64,000 nt of DNA from Jackrogersella multiformis (lineage: Eukaryota > Ascomycota > Sordariomycetes > Xylariales > Hypoxylaceae). Positions 43,058 to 53,381 of the stretch are shown here, in pieces. The position numbers and the translations under genes were made by a program. Position 1 is the first letter of the stretch. Every line of letters starts with the position of its first letter. Where the stretch lies: contig CADCXD010000018.1 of assembly GCA_902806575.1 (NCBI GenBank), positions 62,001-126,000 on the forward strand. Reading direction: 5' to 3'. The notes under the pieces were generated by a model. That model made no database searches and was not told where the DNA came from. It saw only the letters and a list, made by a program, of their open reading frames with translations.

Positions 43058-44207
43058 TTAGGGGGTAGTGCATGGTTGCGCGTGGCCATCTACTCCGGGA
43101 CACAATGCCTGCCCAGGATGAGGCTTACACGCGGTTCCTATGCAGCAAGTGGTGCTACGGCTACACCCAGGCATGTCGTACTTAGTAGCCGCATCGTCTG
43201 TGGGGTATGTGTATGCCATGCCTTTGCAATCCGCAAATGGATTATAAGGAGGCGCGCCCTGTAGGACGTTTCTGTTTGGATTCATGCATGTCTTTTCATT
43301 CAACCTGAGGTTTTGCTGTCGTCACACGTCAGTCTTGACCCAAACAAGTAGAAACCCCCAGGCGATGACAAACCGGACATATATCCTGAAGGTTTAGGTT
43401 GCAACCTAGTGCCACGGCTTGATTGCACTCACAAACCATCGGCACGGTGAAAGCATCGCTAGACTTCTTGTCAGCAAAATCAATACCATCATCGTATCAC
43501 TTAGGACTTCCATACACGTAGCTAACATCCAAGGCGATGAGCGCACTATCACGAGCTTGGTTGATCATGAATGAACCCTCCAATAATGTAGCTCGGTCGA
43601 GAATCCTATCATAGCCATCCTCGAACATGGCTACTCGTCCACTCCACTATATAGGTATCCATGGTCAATAAGCGTCTTGGAAACGGGGAGAGCAGTTTGA
43701 ATGTGTGATACACAATCGTTTCTCAAAGACGGTAAGGGAGAAACACGTCTGACTTAACGCTCAAAGAAGGGGTTTCCAAAGCTAGAGTTGACTTACTCCA
43801 GTCGGAACTGCAAATATATCGGATTGACCCTGGTTCATGGTGTGTGGCTCGTTGTCTTTTCTGATTGCTGTTGGGCTGTCGGCTCCTTGTCCGTGGATGG
43901 TTACCACCGGAGCTGTGTGAGAGTTAACCACGGTGAATATAAATTCACCGGCATCTATAGATGCTTCGTTGACTGAGGCTGTAGCCTTGGGGGCTTCTCC
44001 AATCAATGAGGTTACCATTGTCGTGTTCACCGAGGCTGTGACTTGAGGAGGACCTTCAATCAGTGCAGTAATTGTTGTCGTGTTTGCTGGAACCCCCTGA
44101 CTGACCCCTAGAACCCCCATGGCGATTGGAGATCCAAGAGTTAGGATAGACTTGATGGAGACTAGTACCATTATGATTCCGAGAGGCTGGTATTTTATGA
44201 GGTACAC
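43058..44207 (-). CDS. Thaumatin-like secreted protein, 4 exons
   Basis: Exons 44207-43797, 43646-43516, 43458-43374 and 43315-43058 join in frame to 294 residues. A hydrophobic start (LGIIMVLVSIKSILTLGSPIA) is a signal peptide or anchor. Residues 42-80 are two imperfect copies of a Thr-rich unit ending TASVN. The thaumatin-like core follows: FTVVNSHTAPVVTIHG, then a conserved-style GxxGRVAMFEDGYD strand, LEGSF, DVSYVDAFTVPMVCEC, GCNLNL, NPNRNVLQG and a Cys-dense end (GCSRSTTCCIGTAC). The Cys pattern CxC...C...C...CC...C fits fungal members of the family, which are secreted and bind or cleave beta-glucans; many are wall-related or antifungal. Introns use GTAAGT, GTATGG and a weak GTTTGT donor; the last intron is the least certain, but its phase and CTGAC branch fit. 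Premature stops in unspliced sequence at 43498 and 43327 are removed by introns. Confidence 0.8.
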
Positions 44208-45035
44208 TGATAGAGATATTGAGCGATACTGGGAAGAAAAAGGAAAGAGTTTGGTAGAGCTATCTATAGCATTATAAATATCAACACTAGGAAGATAATT
44301 TTTGAGAGTTAGTTTACATTTGGGACGATATCACAGTAAGTCACTGACCTTGGACCATTCACATTCACGAGTTTTGATGATTCACTGCTTTTCGAACAGA
44401 TCCTCGCCCAGGGGTGTCACACGAATGTCAAAACTGCTGAGTTCGGATTGAGCACAAGTGCCTATGCACATGTATGCAGTAGAACAGTGCCGCGGTTCAT
44501 GTAGCCGAGTATATACCTTGGTACCATATTGAAACTTTTTAGAAAGGAGCTATGCTAGAGCGACTCTCGATATCGCTTCACTACCTACCCAGGTGTTGCT
44601 GGTCACTCGCACCTCTATAACTCGTGGCGATATGTTGCTCGATGACGTCTTTGCCTCTGAGCTACAATGCCATATACGCGGTACACGCAGGGGGAACGCG
44701 AATTAAATCCGCATGCCTTAGTGTAGTCACTAAGAAATTCTCGCACGTACAGATAAGCTGACTTAAACTCTCAAGTTAGTACAATGTAGTTGTGTCTTTG
44801 CCTCGATCTGCACGCTAGGATCCGTGATTGTGTCCTAGACAATCTCCGAATTTCTATAGCTTCATGTCTTGTCAGTGCAAGTAAATCGCCTTCGACTCAA
44901 ATCGGCAGCGACCCTCCTCAGTCAATGAAGAAATCTGCAAATTAGGTCCTATTCATGATCCAAATATTTCAGTAATTAAAAAGTCAATTCGCACGCAGAA
45001 AAGCCGCTAGCAAATTGGATTTAGCTGAGGTATAG
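44208..45035. other. Intergenic, no gene seen
   Basis: This is the promoter side of the thaumatin-like gene and the 3' side of the M28 peptidase gene. No open frame or motif stands out. Confidence 0.6.
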
Positions 45036-46731
45036 CTACAGAATGAGACGGTGTCCATGGTATTTGGCAGGCCGCTCAGATGTGGCCATTGCCGTCGTAT
45101 TCGAACGCTCGGGGAAGCCCTCAAATGAGGCGGCAAAGGTAGCAACAGAGTGAGCAACAAGCTATGAGAAAGTTAGGAAATGGCTCCAGAATAAGCATAG
45201 AAGTGATGGACGTGGACTAACCTTGGTGTTGACTAGCCAAGCAGTCGAGTTGACATTGCCAATGTTATCGCACAGCTGATGATAACAAGGATCATACCAC
45301 TCTCCTGCTTTGCCACCAAACATAACTTCTTCCTCTTTCGTCTTGACACCTTCGGCACCGGTCGCGATACCTCCCCCTGGAATGCCATTGCGGATGAAAG
45401 CATCGTAGTCGCTACGTCCATCGAAGGGGATGAAGGTGTAGTTGAGGCCCTGCTTCGTGTACCAGTCAATGTACAGATCCCTCAGCTGTTCCGAACCCAC
45501 GGGGTTGGCAGCATTCGTCGCATTATAGACCTGATAGGCAAAATTCGGGCTGCCCATCATGTCATAATCCATGAAAAGTCGAATTTTCAGGTTTTCTTCC
45601 TCAGGCAGAACCTCAACATAGTAATCCGACCCGAGAAGGCCCTCCTCTTCTCCGGCCCACCAAGCGAAACGCACACAATTATTGACGCTGAAGTTGGTTA
45701 ACTGTGTGGCAACTTCGAGAAGTGTCAAGCTTCCCGAGCCGTCGTCATTAATACCCGGTCCCTCAGAGACGCTATCACTGTGACCACCAAGCATAACGCA
45801 GTTTTCTGGGTCTCCCTCGACAGTCTGAGCGATAATGTTGGTGGTCTTAATCTGCTTAACTTCAGAATCAATGTACGCGATTGAATCAACAACTTTGCCT
45901 TCCTTTAGCTTTTGAACGATGGGCCCAGCATCCTTGCCTGACAAGCCGAATGTAGCGACGTGATCGGGGGTGGGACTCTCCAGAGTACCTGAGAGATCTC
46001 CTGAATCGTGGTTGTAAATAACTGCTGCGACAGCACCCGCCTTGCCAGCGAGCTGCGATTTAGCACCAAAGGAGCATACACCACGAAGGACGTAAGCAAT
46101 GTTGCCAGCAACATCAGCTGGGTAATCTGATGCATCACACCCTTCATTTGCCACAAGGATAAGATTGCCGTATACAGGCTCCTTGTTCGCCGTGGGAGGA
46201 GTTAGTGACATCGGCGAGGCAGACTCAGGCACTTCGTGGCCGATGACTAAGCGGGATTCGTAGACCTTTCCCATGACAGCAGGAAACGGCTGCTTTGAAA
46301 GAGTATAGTAACCACCAAGATCCTCTAGGGCAGAGTGTACATACTCCAATGTTGCACTATGGCCTAGATATACGAGGATGATGAGTGAGATGGGATTCAG
46401 AGATGGGAATCAGAAATGAAATGGTGTTCATAATATTAGGTATGAGAGGTCATATCGTTCACATACCCTCGCTTCCAATAACTCTAGTCGGATGTCCAAA
46501 TTCCGGTTCTGATTTCTCCGCAATATCGTAAAGATCTTTGGCGCGTTTGACAAGATTATCTATTTTGATACTGGCCTGTAGCAAGTCGGTATCGACCAAT
46601 GGTTTGACGAGTGCATTAAGAGCTTCAAACGGCTTCTGTTGCGATATTAAGGGTACTTGAAGCTCAGATGCACCTACGACGCCCAGCGCCGCAAGCAACA
46701 TCGTACAGGGATATAAGCTTCCAGGTCCCAT
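45036..46731 (-). CDS. M28 family aminopeptidase with PA domain (aminopeptidase Y / Lap2-like), 3 exons
   Basis: Exons 46731-46467, 46363-45222 and 45161-45036 join in frame to 510 residues. Residues 1-22 are a signal peptide (LYPCTMLLAALGVVGASE). A propeptide-like stretch and the PA domain (about 155-265, including GCDASDYPADVAGNIAYVLRG) are inserted before the catalytic core. Zinc ligands and catalytic residues of M28 are visible: His283 (LGGHSDS), Asp295 (GINDDGSG), Glu327/Glu328 (WAGEEEG), Asp356 (DYDMMGS) and His450 (CYHQLCDN). Such enzymes remove N-terminal residues from peptides; fungal relatives are secreted or vacuolar, and the leader here suits either. The C-terminal exon ends in RPAKYHGHRLIL after SVATFAASFEGFPER. 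Introns have GTATGT and GTTAGT donors. The upstream 5' gap of 356 bp is shared with the amidoligase-like gene's 3' end. Confidence 0.93.
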
Positions 46732-47087
46732 GATGTTGAGCTTATGGTGGTTGAGTGGTTGAATGATTGAATTATTATATGAGGAAATGAAGGAGAGAGA
46801 AGATGATAGGATGAGGTTTTGTTTTGGTTGTTGATATCACCAGGGGAGATGGCGCTATACTATTAGTAGTTAGTCAATACAGGGATGAGAGGAACAGTGA
46901 CGAATCATTACTTTCTATGGCTCTAAGCTGGGATCATAGCTATCATGAATAATGGTGTATTGGAGTTAGCTATGCATTTATCAGAGTTATCTAATTCTAG
47001 GAATATAGGTAGCTAATTTGTACAGTATCAGAATTATGAATAAAAAAATATCCTACCTACATGAGGTAGGTTAGATAAAAGTTGAAT
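46732..47087. other. Intergenic, no gene seen
   Basis: This is the short promoter region of the M28 peptidase gene. It is AT-rich with a CCTACCTACATGAGGTAGG inverted element near 47050. Confidence 0.6.
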
Positions 47088-48461
47088 CTAAATAGGAACG
47101 AACAGGGTGGCAAATCTCTCCTCGTTGTCCACGGGATGATTTTCGATCTTATCTCTGAAGTACCGAGCTTGTTCGGGAAGTCCAAGATCTCCAAGCAAAG
47201 TAACGCCATTATAATCCCTCTCCTTTGACTTTGATATAATACTCATTATGTCAGCTGTGTTGCCTCTTCGAGAGAAATCAAATAGCCTAGTAACAACAAC
47301 TATCCAGTTGAAAATGAGGAGAGGGTCTAGACTGCTTTCCATACTCCTGAATTCAATCGTACCGCTATGCCCGTCGTTGTGCGGTACGGGGTTAGAAATC
47401 ATGGCTCCCTCGCAAAACCCTTGGAAGCCAACACTTCCTCTCCCTTCGGTTGAGTAAACTACCTCCTGCCCCGTCTGCTGCATGGTAACTCGTTTCTCTA
47501 CTGGTACCAACATCTTTTGAGCGATGGCCTTCGAGTCCTTCCCTCTCCAGATGATTTCAACTTGGTCCATCTCCCAGCTATCTAAGGAAGTGGTCGGAAG
47601 GATGAAGTGCATCTGCCGATACCACAACGCGAAATTTACGTTGGGCATGCCACCTCTTTTCAGTTCATCTTCAATTTCATAGGCCGACGTGCGAGTAAGG
47701 CGCGAGTTAGCCCTCAAGGATTGACACTCTTTATGCTCGCGGCGAGATGGATGCGCCAGTTCTTGTATATGCCTTTCAAGAAACCACCACAGCGTACAAA
47801 ATACTCGCAATAGTCTAGGACCACTCTCGTATGACATGACATCGCGATGTTTCTCCCCAACATGTACCATCAAGGATGTTGAAGGAGCCAGTCGCATTCG
47901 AAAGACACTACGAAGAGCCGTGATAACCCTGCCAATTTGATCAAAGTGATTTGGCAACCCCATATCCCGTTTGTTAGACTTGACTTTGATACCAATCCAC
48001 TCGTAATTACAAAGAGGATTCCGGAATATATCGTCTTGCGGCAGTAAATTATCATCGATCTCTACCACCCATTGAGCGTATTCCGGCATTGAAGCTACTG
48101 CTTGAGACTCCGAATCTAGAGCGGCCAAGGTTTTGAGATTTGGATATGGGGGGCCCAAATACGTCCAAGCTGGAACTTGTGCTGTTCCGCGAAGAATTTG
48201 TAGGATATTATTAACCATTAGCCTTGAGGCAGCCTCACGACTAGTACCCTTTTCTATGAGGAGAACCCCTCGAGTCTCTTCTGGATGCGGCTCTACTTGG
48301 CCTTTGGTTAGAAAGGGAACCAAGAACTGCAACTCGACTCCGTATGTGATCGGAAGGCTGCTAAAATGCCGTGCGACGTATTCTTCTCCCCAGATCTCCT
48401 CATCTTTGAGAGGCCTTAGGCCAGCAATAAGATGCCCACCGATAAGCTCGTGACGATTCAT
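47088..48461 (-). CDS. Putative amidoligase-like enzyme (COOH-NH2 ligase family)
   Basis: A single exon of 457 residues, no signal peptide. The layout matches the fungal putative amidoligase family, which is related to the glutamate-cysteine ligase fold: an early strand with a conserved acid, GVELQFLVPF (41-50), then TSLMVHVGEKH (195-205), the helix FCTLWWFLERHIQELAHPSRR (221-241) and GTIEFRSMESSLDP (367-380) near the end, followed by the helix LLIFNWIVVVTRLFDF. The family is predicted to join a carboxylate to an amine using ATP, possibly modifying peptides or proteins; no fungal substrate is known to me. Active-site acids Glu43 and Glu370 and the His200 position are intact, so an active enzyme is plausible. 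The start MNRHELIGGH is the first Met after a stop. It lies next to a secreted aminopeptidase gene on the same strand. Confidence 0.75.
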   Translation of the reverse strand: MNRHELIGGHLIAGLRPLKDEEIWGEEYVARHFSSLPITYGVELQFLVPFLTKGQVEPHPEETRGVLLIEKGTSREAASRLMVNNILQILRGTAQVPAWTYLGPPYPNLKTLAALDSESQAVASMPEYAQWVVEIDDNLLPQDDIFRNPLCNYEWIGIKVKSNKRDMGLPNHFDQIGRVITALRSVFRMRLAPSTSLMVHVGEKHRDVMSYESGPRLLRVFCTLWWFLERHIQELAHPSRREHKECQSLRANSRLTRTSAYEIEDELKRGGMPNVNFALWYRQMHFILPTTSLDSWEMDQVEIIWRGKDSKAIAQKMLVPVEKRVTMQQTGQEVVYSTEGRGSVGFQGFCEGAMISNPVPHNDGHSGTIEFRSMESSLDPLLIFNWIVVVTRLFDFSRRGNTADIMSIISKSKERDYNGVTLLGDLGLPEQARYFRDKIENHPVDNEERFATLFVPI

Positions 48462-48979
48462 TATTTGCGTTGAGGTCTTGAAAATAGTAATGAAGGGCGA
48501 TGTAGGTTATATTATGAATTGTTAGCTGCTAAATTTCAAATGCCGAAATAGGGTTATTATATGTGTTCAAAATCTTTCACACTTTACTGCCTACCCAGGA
48601 GGTAGGTGTACTTAACATCTTGCTAGTGCCTGATGTGGTAAAGGATAATGTTTTTGGTCTTAATGGGCAATGTAGTTGCAACAAAGATATCAGTTTATTC
48701 TAATGCATTGTTAATATTGTTTTCTTGTTATTTTCTTTAACTCTTACGTGCCTTAAATCTTACAGCACTTTTATAACTCTTTATAGTCTTTTTACTGAAG
48801 AATCCCAAGATTTAGCAATCTGCAGGCTACTAACGACTCCAAGTAAGGGGGTAACCTTAAGTGCAACTATTCTGAAGTAAGAAAAACGAGTAGCTTCACC
48901 GCACAAACGAAACCACTCGCAACATTCGGTAAACATACGCTAGGTTAATAGCTAATGGTACGTAGAGTATGTACCCAGG

Positions 48980-49013
<34 letters not shown>

Positions 49014-49812
49014 TGTATAGATTTACGCATTATTTATGCGTATACAGAACTAAATAATTTTCGTAGGATTCCGTGAAGCATGTCAGAAGCCTGATCTATC
49101 GGAGGATTGGCCGGACAGAGGGTTAGATCCGTTGAAGGTGTACTCCGTGGGAAGGGATACACTTGAGATGAAGTGGACAAAGGCATGTTCCTGTATGTAT
49201 ACCACGATCCATAGGGATAGGTTTGGAGCTCCTTGCGCAACAATGTGGTTATTAACCATATTGCAAGGTCTGCCTTATTACAAAGCAAAATAAGACATAA
49301 ATATCTATAAGAGAAAGCTTTGGCGATCCACGTAGTTGAATCAATCTAAAGTAATTTGGAACTTGTTATTCACTGGAAATCTGAAGTGGATAAACCGGTG
49401 CTGGTAACCTACCTTCAATCTAGATTAAATGTCGTTGTAGTCTGAATGTAAAGCCTTTTTACCCTAGGTAAGCATAAGTATATAAGCGGTCATGCGATTC
49501 TCCCATAAACTTCAGGTCCCCCTTTCATGGTCACAGGGTTCCTTTAATAATCTTTAAATGTGTCGTTAGTTGGTCTACTCAACAAAGCATAACATGCACA
49601 TCATGTTTCATCCGAGGCCTAAAGGAATATTTGCATATAATATAAATATTAAGTTAATTATTTCTGCTCGTACAATTCCTGGTCATAATTGGACTGGGGA
49701 TGAACTGGGGTATATAAAGAAAACCAAGCCCTCATCGTTTCTTCGTGAGGCGTAGCCTCTACCTGTTTATATACACTAGAGAAAAGATAAAGTGAGCGAC
49801 CATGCTAGGGCG
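48462..49812. other. Intergenic with TATG microsatellite
   Basis: A 4-bp repeat sits at 48984-49019. A minus-strand open frame at 49034-49288 (84 codons, Pro/Ser/Thr-rich) is preceded by an AG acceptor-like site, but no donor or upstream exon fits, so I do not call it. Nothing else is seen. Confidence 0.55.
48984..49019. repeat. (TATG)n microsatellite, about 9 copies
   Basis: A perfect tetranucleotide tract between the amidoligase-like gene and the Zn2Cys6 regulator gene, in a non-coding stretch. Confidence 0.95.
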
Positions 49813-51419
49813 CTAGCTGGCAATAAACTCACTATGAGCGGTGACCATGTCTTGATTATTACGCATAATGAAGCCCACCGTCCACCCACGTGTTTCATTC
49901 CCATCCATGTCGATATGTACAGCCGCCCTGGGCTCCGTTGGGGTGAATCGTATTCTCTTGTCGTCAGGTGGAAAATTGGGATACACAGCTGGAGTTATGG
50001 GCTGTCTGGATTCGTCTAGTTGGACACCATGTTCTATTTCGATACATCGCTTAGCTATGGCGTGCATTTGGTCCACCTCCCATAAGTTCTCTCGGGGAAC
50101 CCCAAGTACTGTGAGAAGCCGTAAGGCTTCTACTCGCATGCCAAAATGGCGACATTTTGATGCAACGAAGTGGAGCATCGGTGTGAAGCCAGTCTCGAAG
50201 ATGAACCGCGGGTTGCGTTTATTGGCTGGGGTTCGAGAAGAGTCGGGAATCCAGGCATCAAGAAGTAAACATGTGTCAATTACTCGCCGGAAACTGTCGA
50301 GGTGCGAGTCGTAACACATTTCATTTCCTTCGAAAGCTATCTCCGACCATATTCGACAGACATCGTAGCGTACTGAGAGAATGGAACGCGACATTACCTG
50401 GACGAAGTCCATTCCTAAGTTGTAGTGTTCGATGGCGGGAGTACTAGGCAACGCCGACCTGATGTCTAAACCCTTGAATAAGATATTCCACTCGTCTAAG
50501 AGATATCTGATCTCCTCCTGTTCTCTCAGTTGTTCATCGGGCACTCTTTTGTGTCTTAAACTTCCGAAGCGGTATACATCTCCTCCTCGTACTAGGCGTA
50601 GCGTCCGGCTCATTATGCTATCCATTGCCACCTGAGCGTCGGACCAGGTGTTAAATACCATCGGGAGGGAGTCATTCACGGAGACTAGCTCAGGGAAGTC
50701 GGCACTTCCAGCTCCAAAGAACATGGGAAAGAGGCTTAAGCGTCGGAAAACAGGTACTAGATGTTCCCTTGCCCAGGAATAATTGACATTTTCCAACAAA
50801 TTAATGCCATGTTTGCAGTGTTGTATAGCTGCTTCTTTGTTGGACTGCAGAAACTCGATACAGATGAAGAGAATGCAGACTAACAGCACCAGGGGTTGGT
50901 TTTCTGTCGTCTTCAGCTCGCGGATGGCGGCATTATAGTGCTGAAGCGCAAGGCTATTATCTCTCAGCTGCACACCGGAGTGGGAATCCGAATCGGCCTG
51001 GAACTGTTCATATAACGAGCTGATGGCAACAACAGAATGTCTCACCGCTGGCTCAAAGTTGCTGAACTGCATGACCAGATGGGTCCAGAAGTACGGGTCT
51101 GTGGCCCCTGATAAGAATTGGGCAGTATTCTCGCAGAAGAATTGCAGGGCTCTCCCTTCACTTGCGCTATCGACACTCTGGAATAGCTGACGCGGCCGAT
51201 GCCAGAGCAGCCCAGGGGTTGGTTTAGAAACATAGCCGTCACAGGGGCGACCGGTATTGATACAACGGTTGCAGTGTGGCTTTGCCTCGTCACATTTCAC
51301 CTTGCGTGCTCTATCGAGTGTTAACCGACGTTGCTTACTCGTTGATGCATGCTGCAGCAGGAGACATACTTGCAGGTTAGACAACCTGTCCTGACCTTAC
51401 GACTGCCTTTCCGAGCCAT
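49813..51419 (-). CDS. Zn2Cys6 fungal transcription factor, 2 exons
   Basis: Exon 1, 51419-51370, encodes only MARKGSRKVRTGCLTC plus two bases; exon 2, 51310-49813, supplies the rest (515 residues in total). The joined zinc cluster is Cys13-x2-Cys16-x6-Cys23-x6-Cys30-x2-Cys33-x6-Cys40 with the basic ARKVKC part, exactly the Gal4-type binuclear cluster. The intron (GTATGT ... TTAAC ... GATAG) splits the cluster between its first two and last four cysteines. The C-terminal 450 residues are the helical fungal regulatory region (LALQHYNAAIRELKTTEN, LVCILFICIEFLQSNKEAAI), as in the C-terminal halves of many such regulators. Target genes are unknown; there is no obvious cluster of metabolic genes beside it. 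Starting at the exon 2 Met would remove the first Cys pair, so the two-exon model is strongly preferred. Confidence 0.9.
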
Positions 51420-53381
51420 AACCACCTAGGTATAGCCAAGTCGAGAAGGGTGCGTATATTATTTAATTAAAAATTATAATCCGAAAGATCCACCGAGAGC
51501 GAGCTGCTCTTCTGTGTGTCTGTTGTTATGAGATCTTGGTAATTGTGATAATTGATATCGAATACGGGTACTTCAACTAGTGACTGAGGTGATGGGAACT
51601 TATGATAGATATCTTGATTTGCAGTATATCCTTGCCAGATCGGGAACACTAGATATAAACCAGCGGGACTGCTAGGATTGAGTCCGAGCAGGCGAATAAT
51701 ATACTGTATTAGATGTATACCTTGGGCATAGTTATACTCTAAATCCTTAATAGTCCTGATCTCTTGGCTTAAGTGAGATTCGAACTAGTTGAGGATTGTT
51801 TCGATGCAGCTTCCGAGTAAAAAATGGTTTAATCTTACCATCACGACAAGGCAGCAGGATAATATACTGCTGCCTACTCCTGCGATTGAATATAGTATTT
51901 TTTTAGGCTAAGAAACTGCGAGGATCCTTTGCCACACTTTCTTGTCTCGAAGTCCTACAATTTGATGAAGACCCCTCAACTTGGGATAGCGCCCAAGATT
52001 TTCAACAGATAGGTAGCATCGACTATGCCGGAATGGGGGGTTTATTTATGCTAAATGGCAATGAATGCATTAGTTTTCTTACACCGCCAAAAAAATAACT
52101 TGGCGCTTCAAGTCTCCAGGGAAAAAACACCGGGGTGATCGATGATTCCGTAGCCATCGCCGGCGTGGTGCGCCTTACGATCATACACTGCACTATTCTT
52201 AACGACCGCTGCCACGTGGCTATGGTTGTGATGGGATCCGGCTGGGTGGATCGATGTGACCATCCCTGGAAGTGCCGAATGCTCGGTGCCTGGGTGCTCG
52301 TAAGGATTCGATGTCCTATAGGTGCGAAAACTGATATTATACTGCTCGGCTCTTATAGGACCAGTGTTGGAAATTGATGGCACACTTCTAGCTACTAAGT
52401 AAGTGCCTTGGCGATATCGTCCTCAATATTTAGCATTATCTTCTCCAGTTCCCTTTTTATTCTTTTTCATATTTCTAGTGACTTCATTATCGACAGACAC
52501 CGCGTCCATCAGACGACAAAGCCTTATGGTGCGGCGATATACCAAGCTTACCTAAGTACCAAGCATCAAAGTAACATACCGCTTTGCCGTAGCTAACAAT
52601 TATCTCCATCGGCAAAGTCCATAATACTGTGTGACTGCCGCAAAAGTCGCTAAATTGAAGTTCACAGTGGACCCCATGATATTTGCCAAGACCCCTTTTG
52701 AGACCCCATTTCTCGATGTAACCAGATCCTGCAGATATCTCGATTTATAAGCACTCTTATTACGCACCTTAGCCGCCAGTATGCTCACGCGAGGAAGCTT
52801 TTCGAACTATATTAGTAATATTGAGGATTTAAAAGTAATAAATGAGATGTTATATACCTACCTAAATTGCTCATTTTGCTCGTGATAACCGGTCGAGCCA
52901 TAAACGCCAACTTGGATATCGAGTATTAAAAGACCGAATAAATCGAACTTAAGCTAATGATACATAGGAACTAAAAGAAAATTCCCAAAGAAAACTCGCT
53001 TTCGATTAGCTTCAAGCTACATAAGGAGCAGACAACAACAACACTCGAAAAGGGGTTAAACTAACAAGAATTTTAATAACGTACCTGGGTAAAGAACGGA
53101 GTTATCAAAGAATGTTAAAATTATCCTAAGACCTTGCTTGTTGTCATGTGGATTGTGCAGGTATGAAACAAAGAGATAAACAAAGCCTTTATGATTCATT
53201 GATGCAATGTGTTTATGAGTTCTAATACAAAGCTTTATCTTATATAAATGAGAGATTTGGAGTTTTATATTTAACGCTGTCCTAATCTTCTACCTTTGAC
53301 AGAGTGTGGACACTTACTTCTGCGGTGTTGCTATACGGGTATATAGCCTTTAGGAAACGACGATATCGACGTGATTCTCAG
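51420..53381. other. Intergenic with coding remnant, AT-rich
   Basis: Apart from the remnant listed separately, this stretch has no firm gene. A minus-strand open frame at 52108-52383 (91 codons, His/Pro/Ser-rich, starting MPSISNTGPIRAEQY) is weakly protein-like and a small gene cannot be excluded. The last 1 kb is AT-rich. Confidence 0.45.
51467..51784 (-). pseudogene. Coding remnant, possible exon of a lost gene
   Basis: On the minus strand the frame is open for 105 codons from an acceptor-like CAACTAG at 51790-51785 to a stop, and reads like real protein: QEIRTIKDLEYNYAQGIHLI, LLGLNPSSPAGLYLVFPIWQ, VEVPVFDINYHNYQDL. It lies just upstream of the Zn2Cys6 gene on the same strand. A GTAAG donor-like site lies 50 bp before, but the exon before that has no consistent frame. 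No family is recognised; the style recalls the C-terminal part of fungal regulators. This may be a partial duplicate or a decayed neighbour. Confidence 0.35.

Noticed and set aside
39255..49019. Regular tandem repeats considered as CRISPR arrays
   Set aside because: They are microsatellites without spacers in a eukaryotic genome.
49034..49288. Minus-strand frame of 84 codons, Pro/Ser/Thr-rich
   Set aside because: It has no ATG near its start, no matching donor and no family. Kept only as a remark in the gap entry.
52108..52383. Overlapping frames on both strands, 80-91 codons
   Set aside because: One is a mirror of the other; neither shows a domain or splice support, although the minus-strand one is mildly protein-like.
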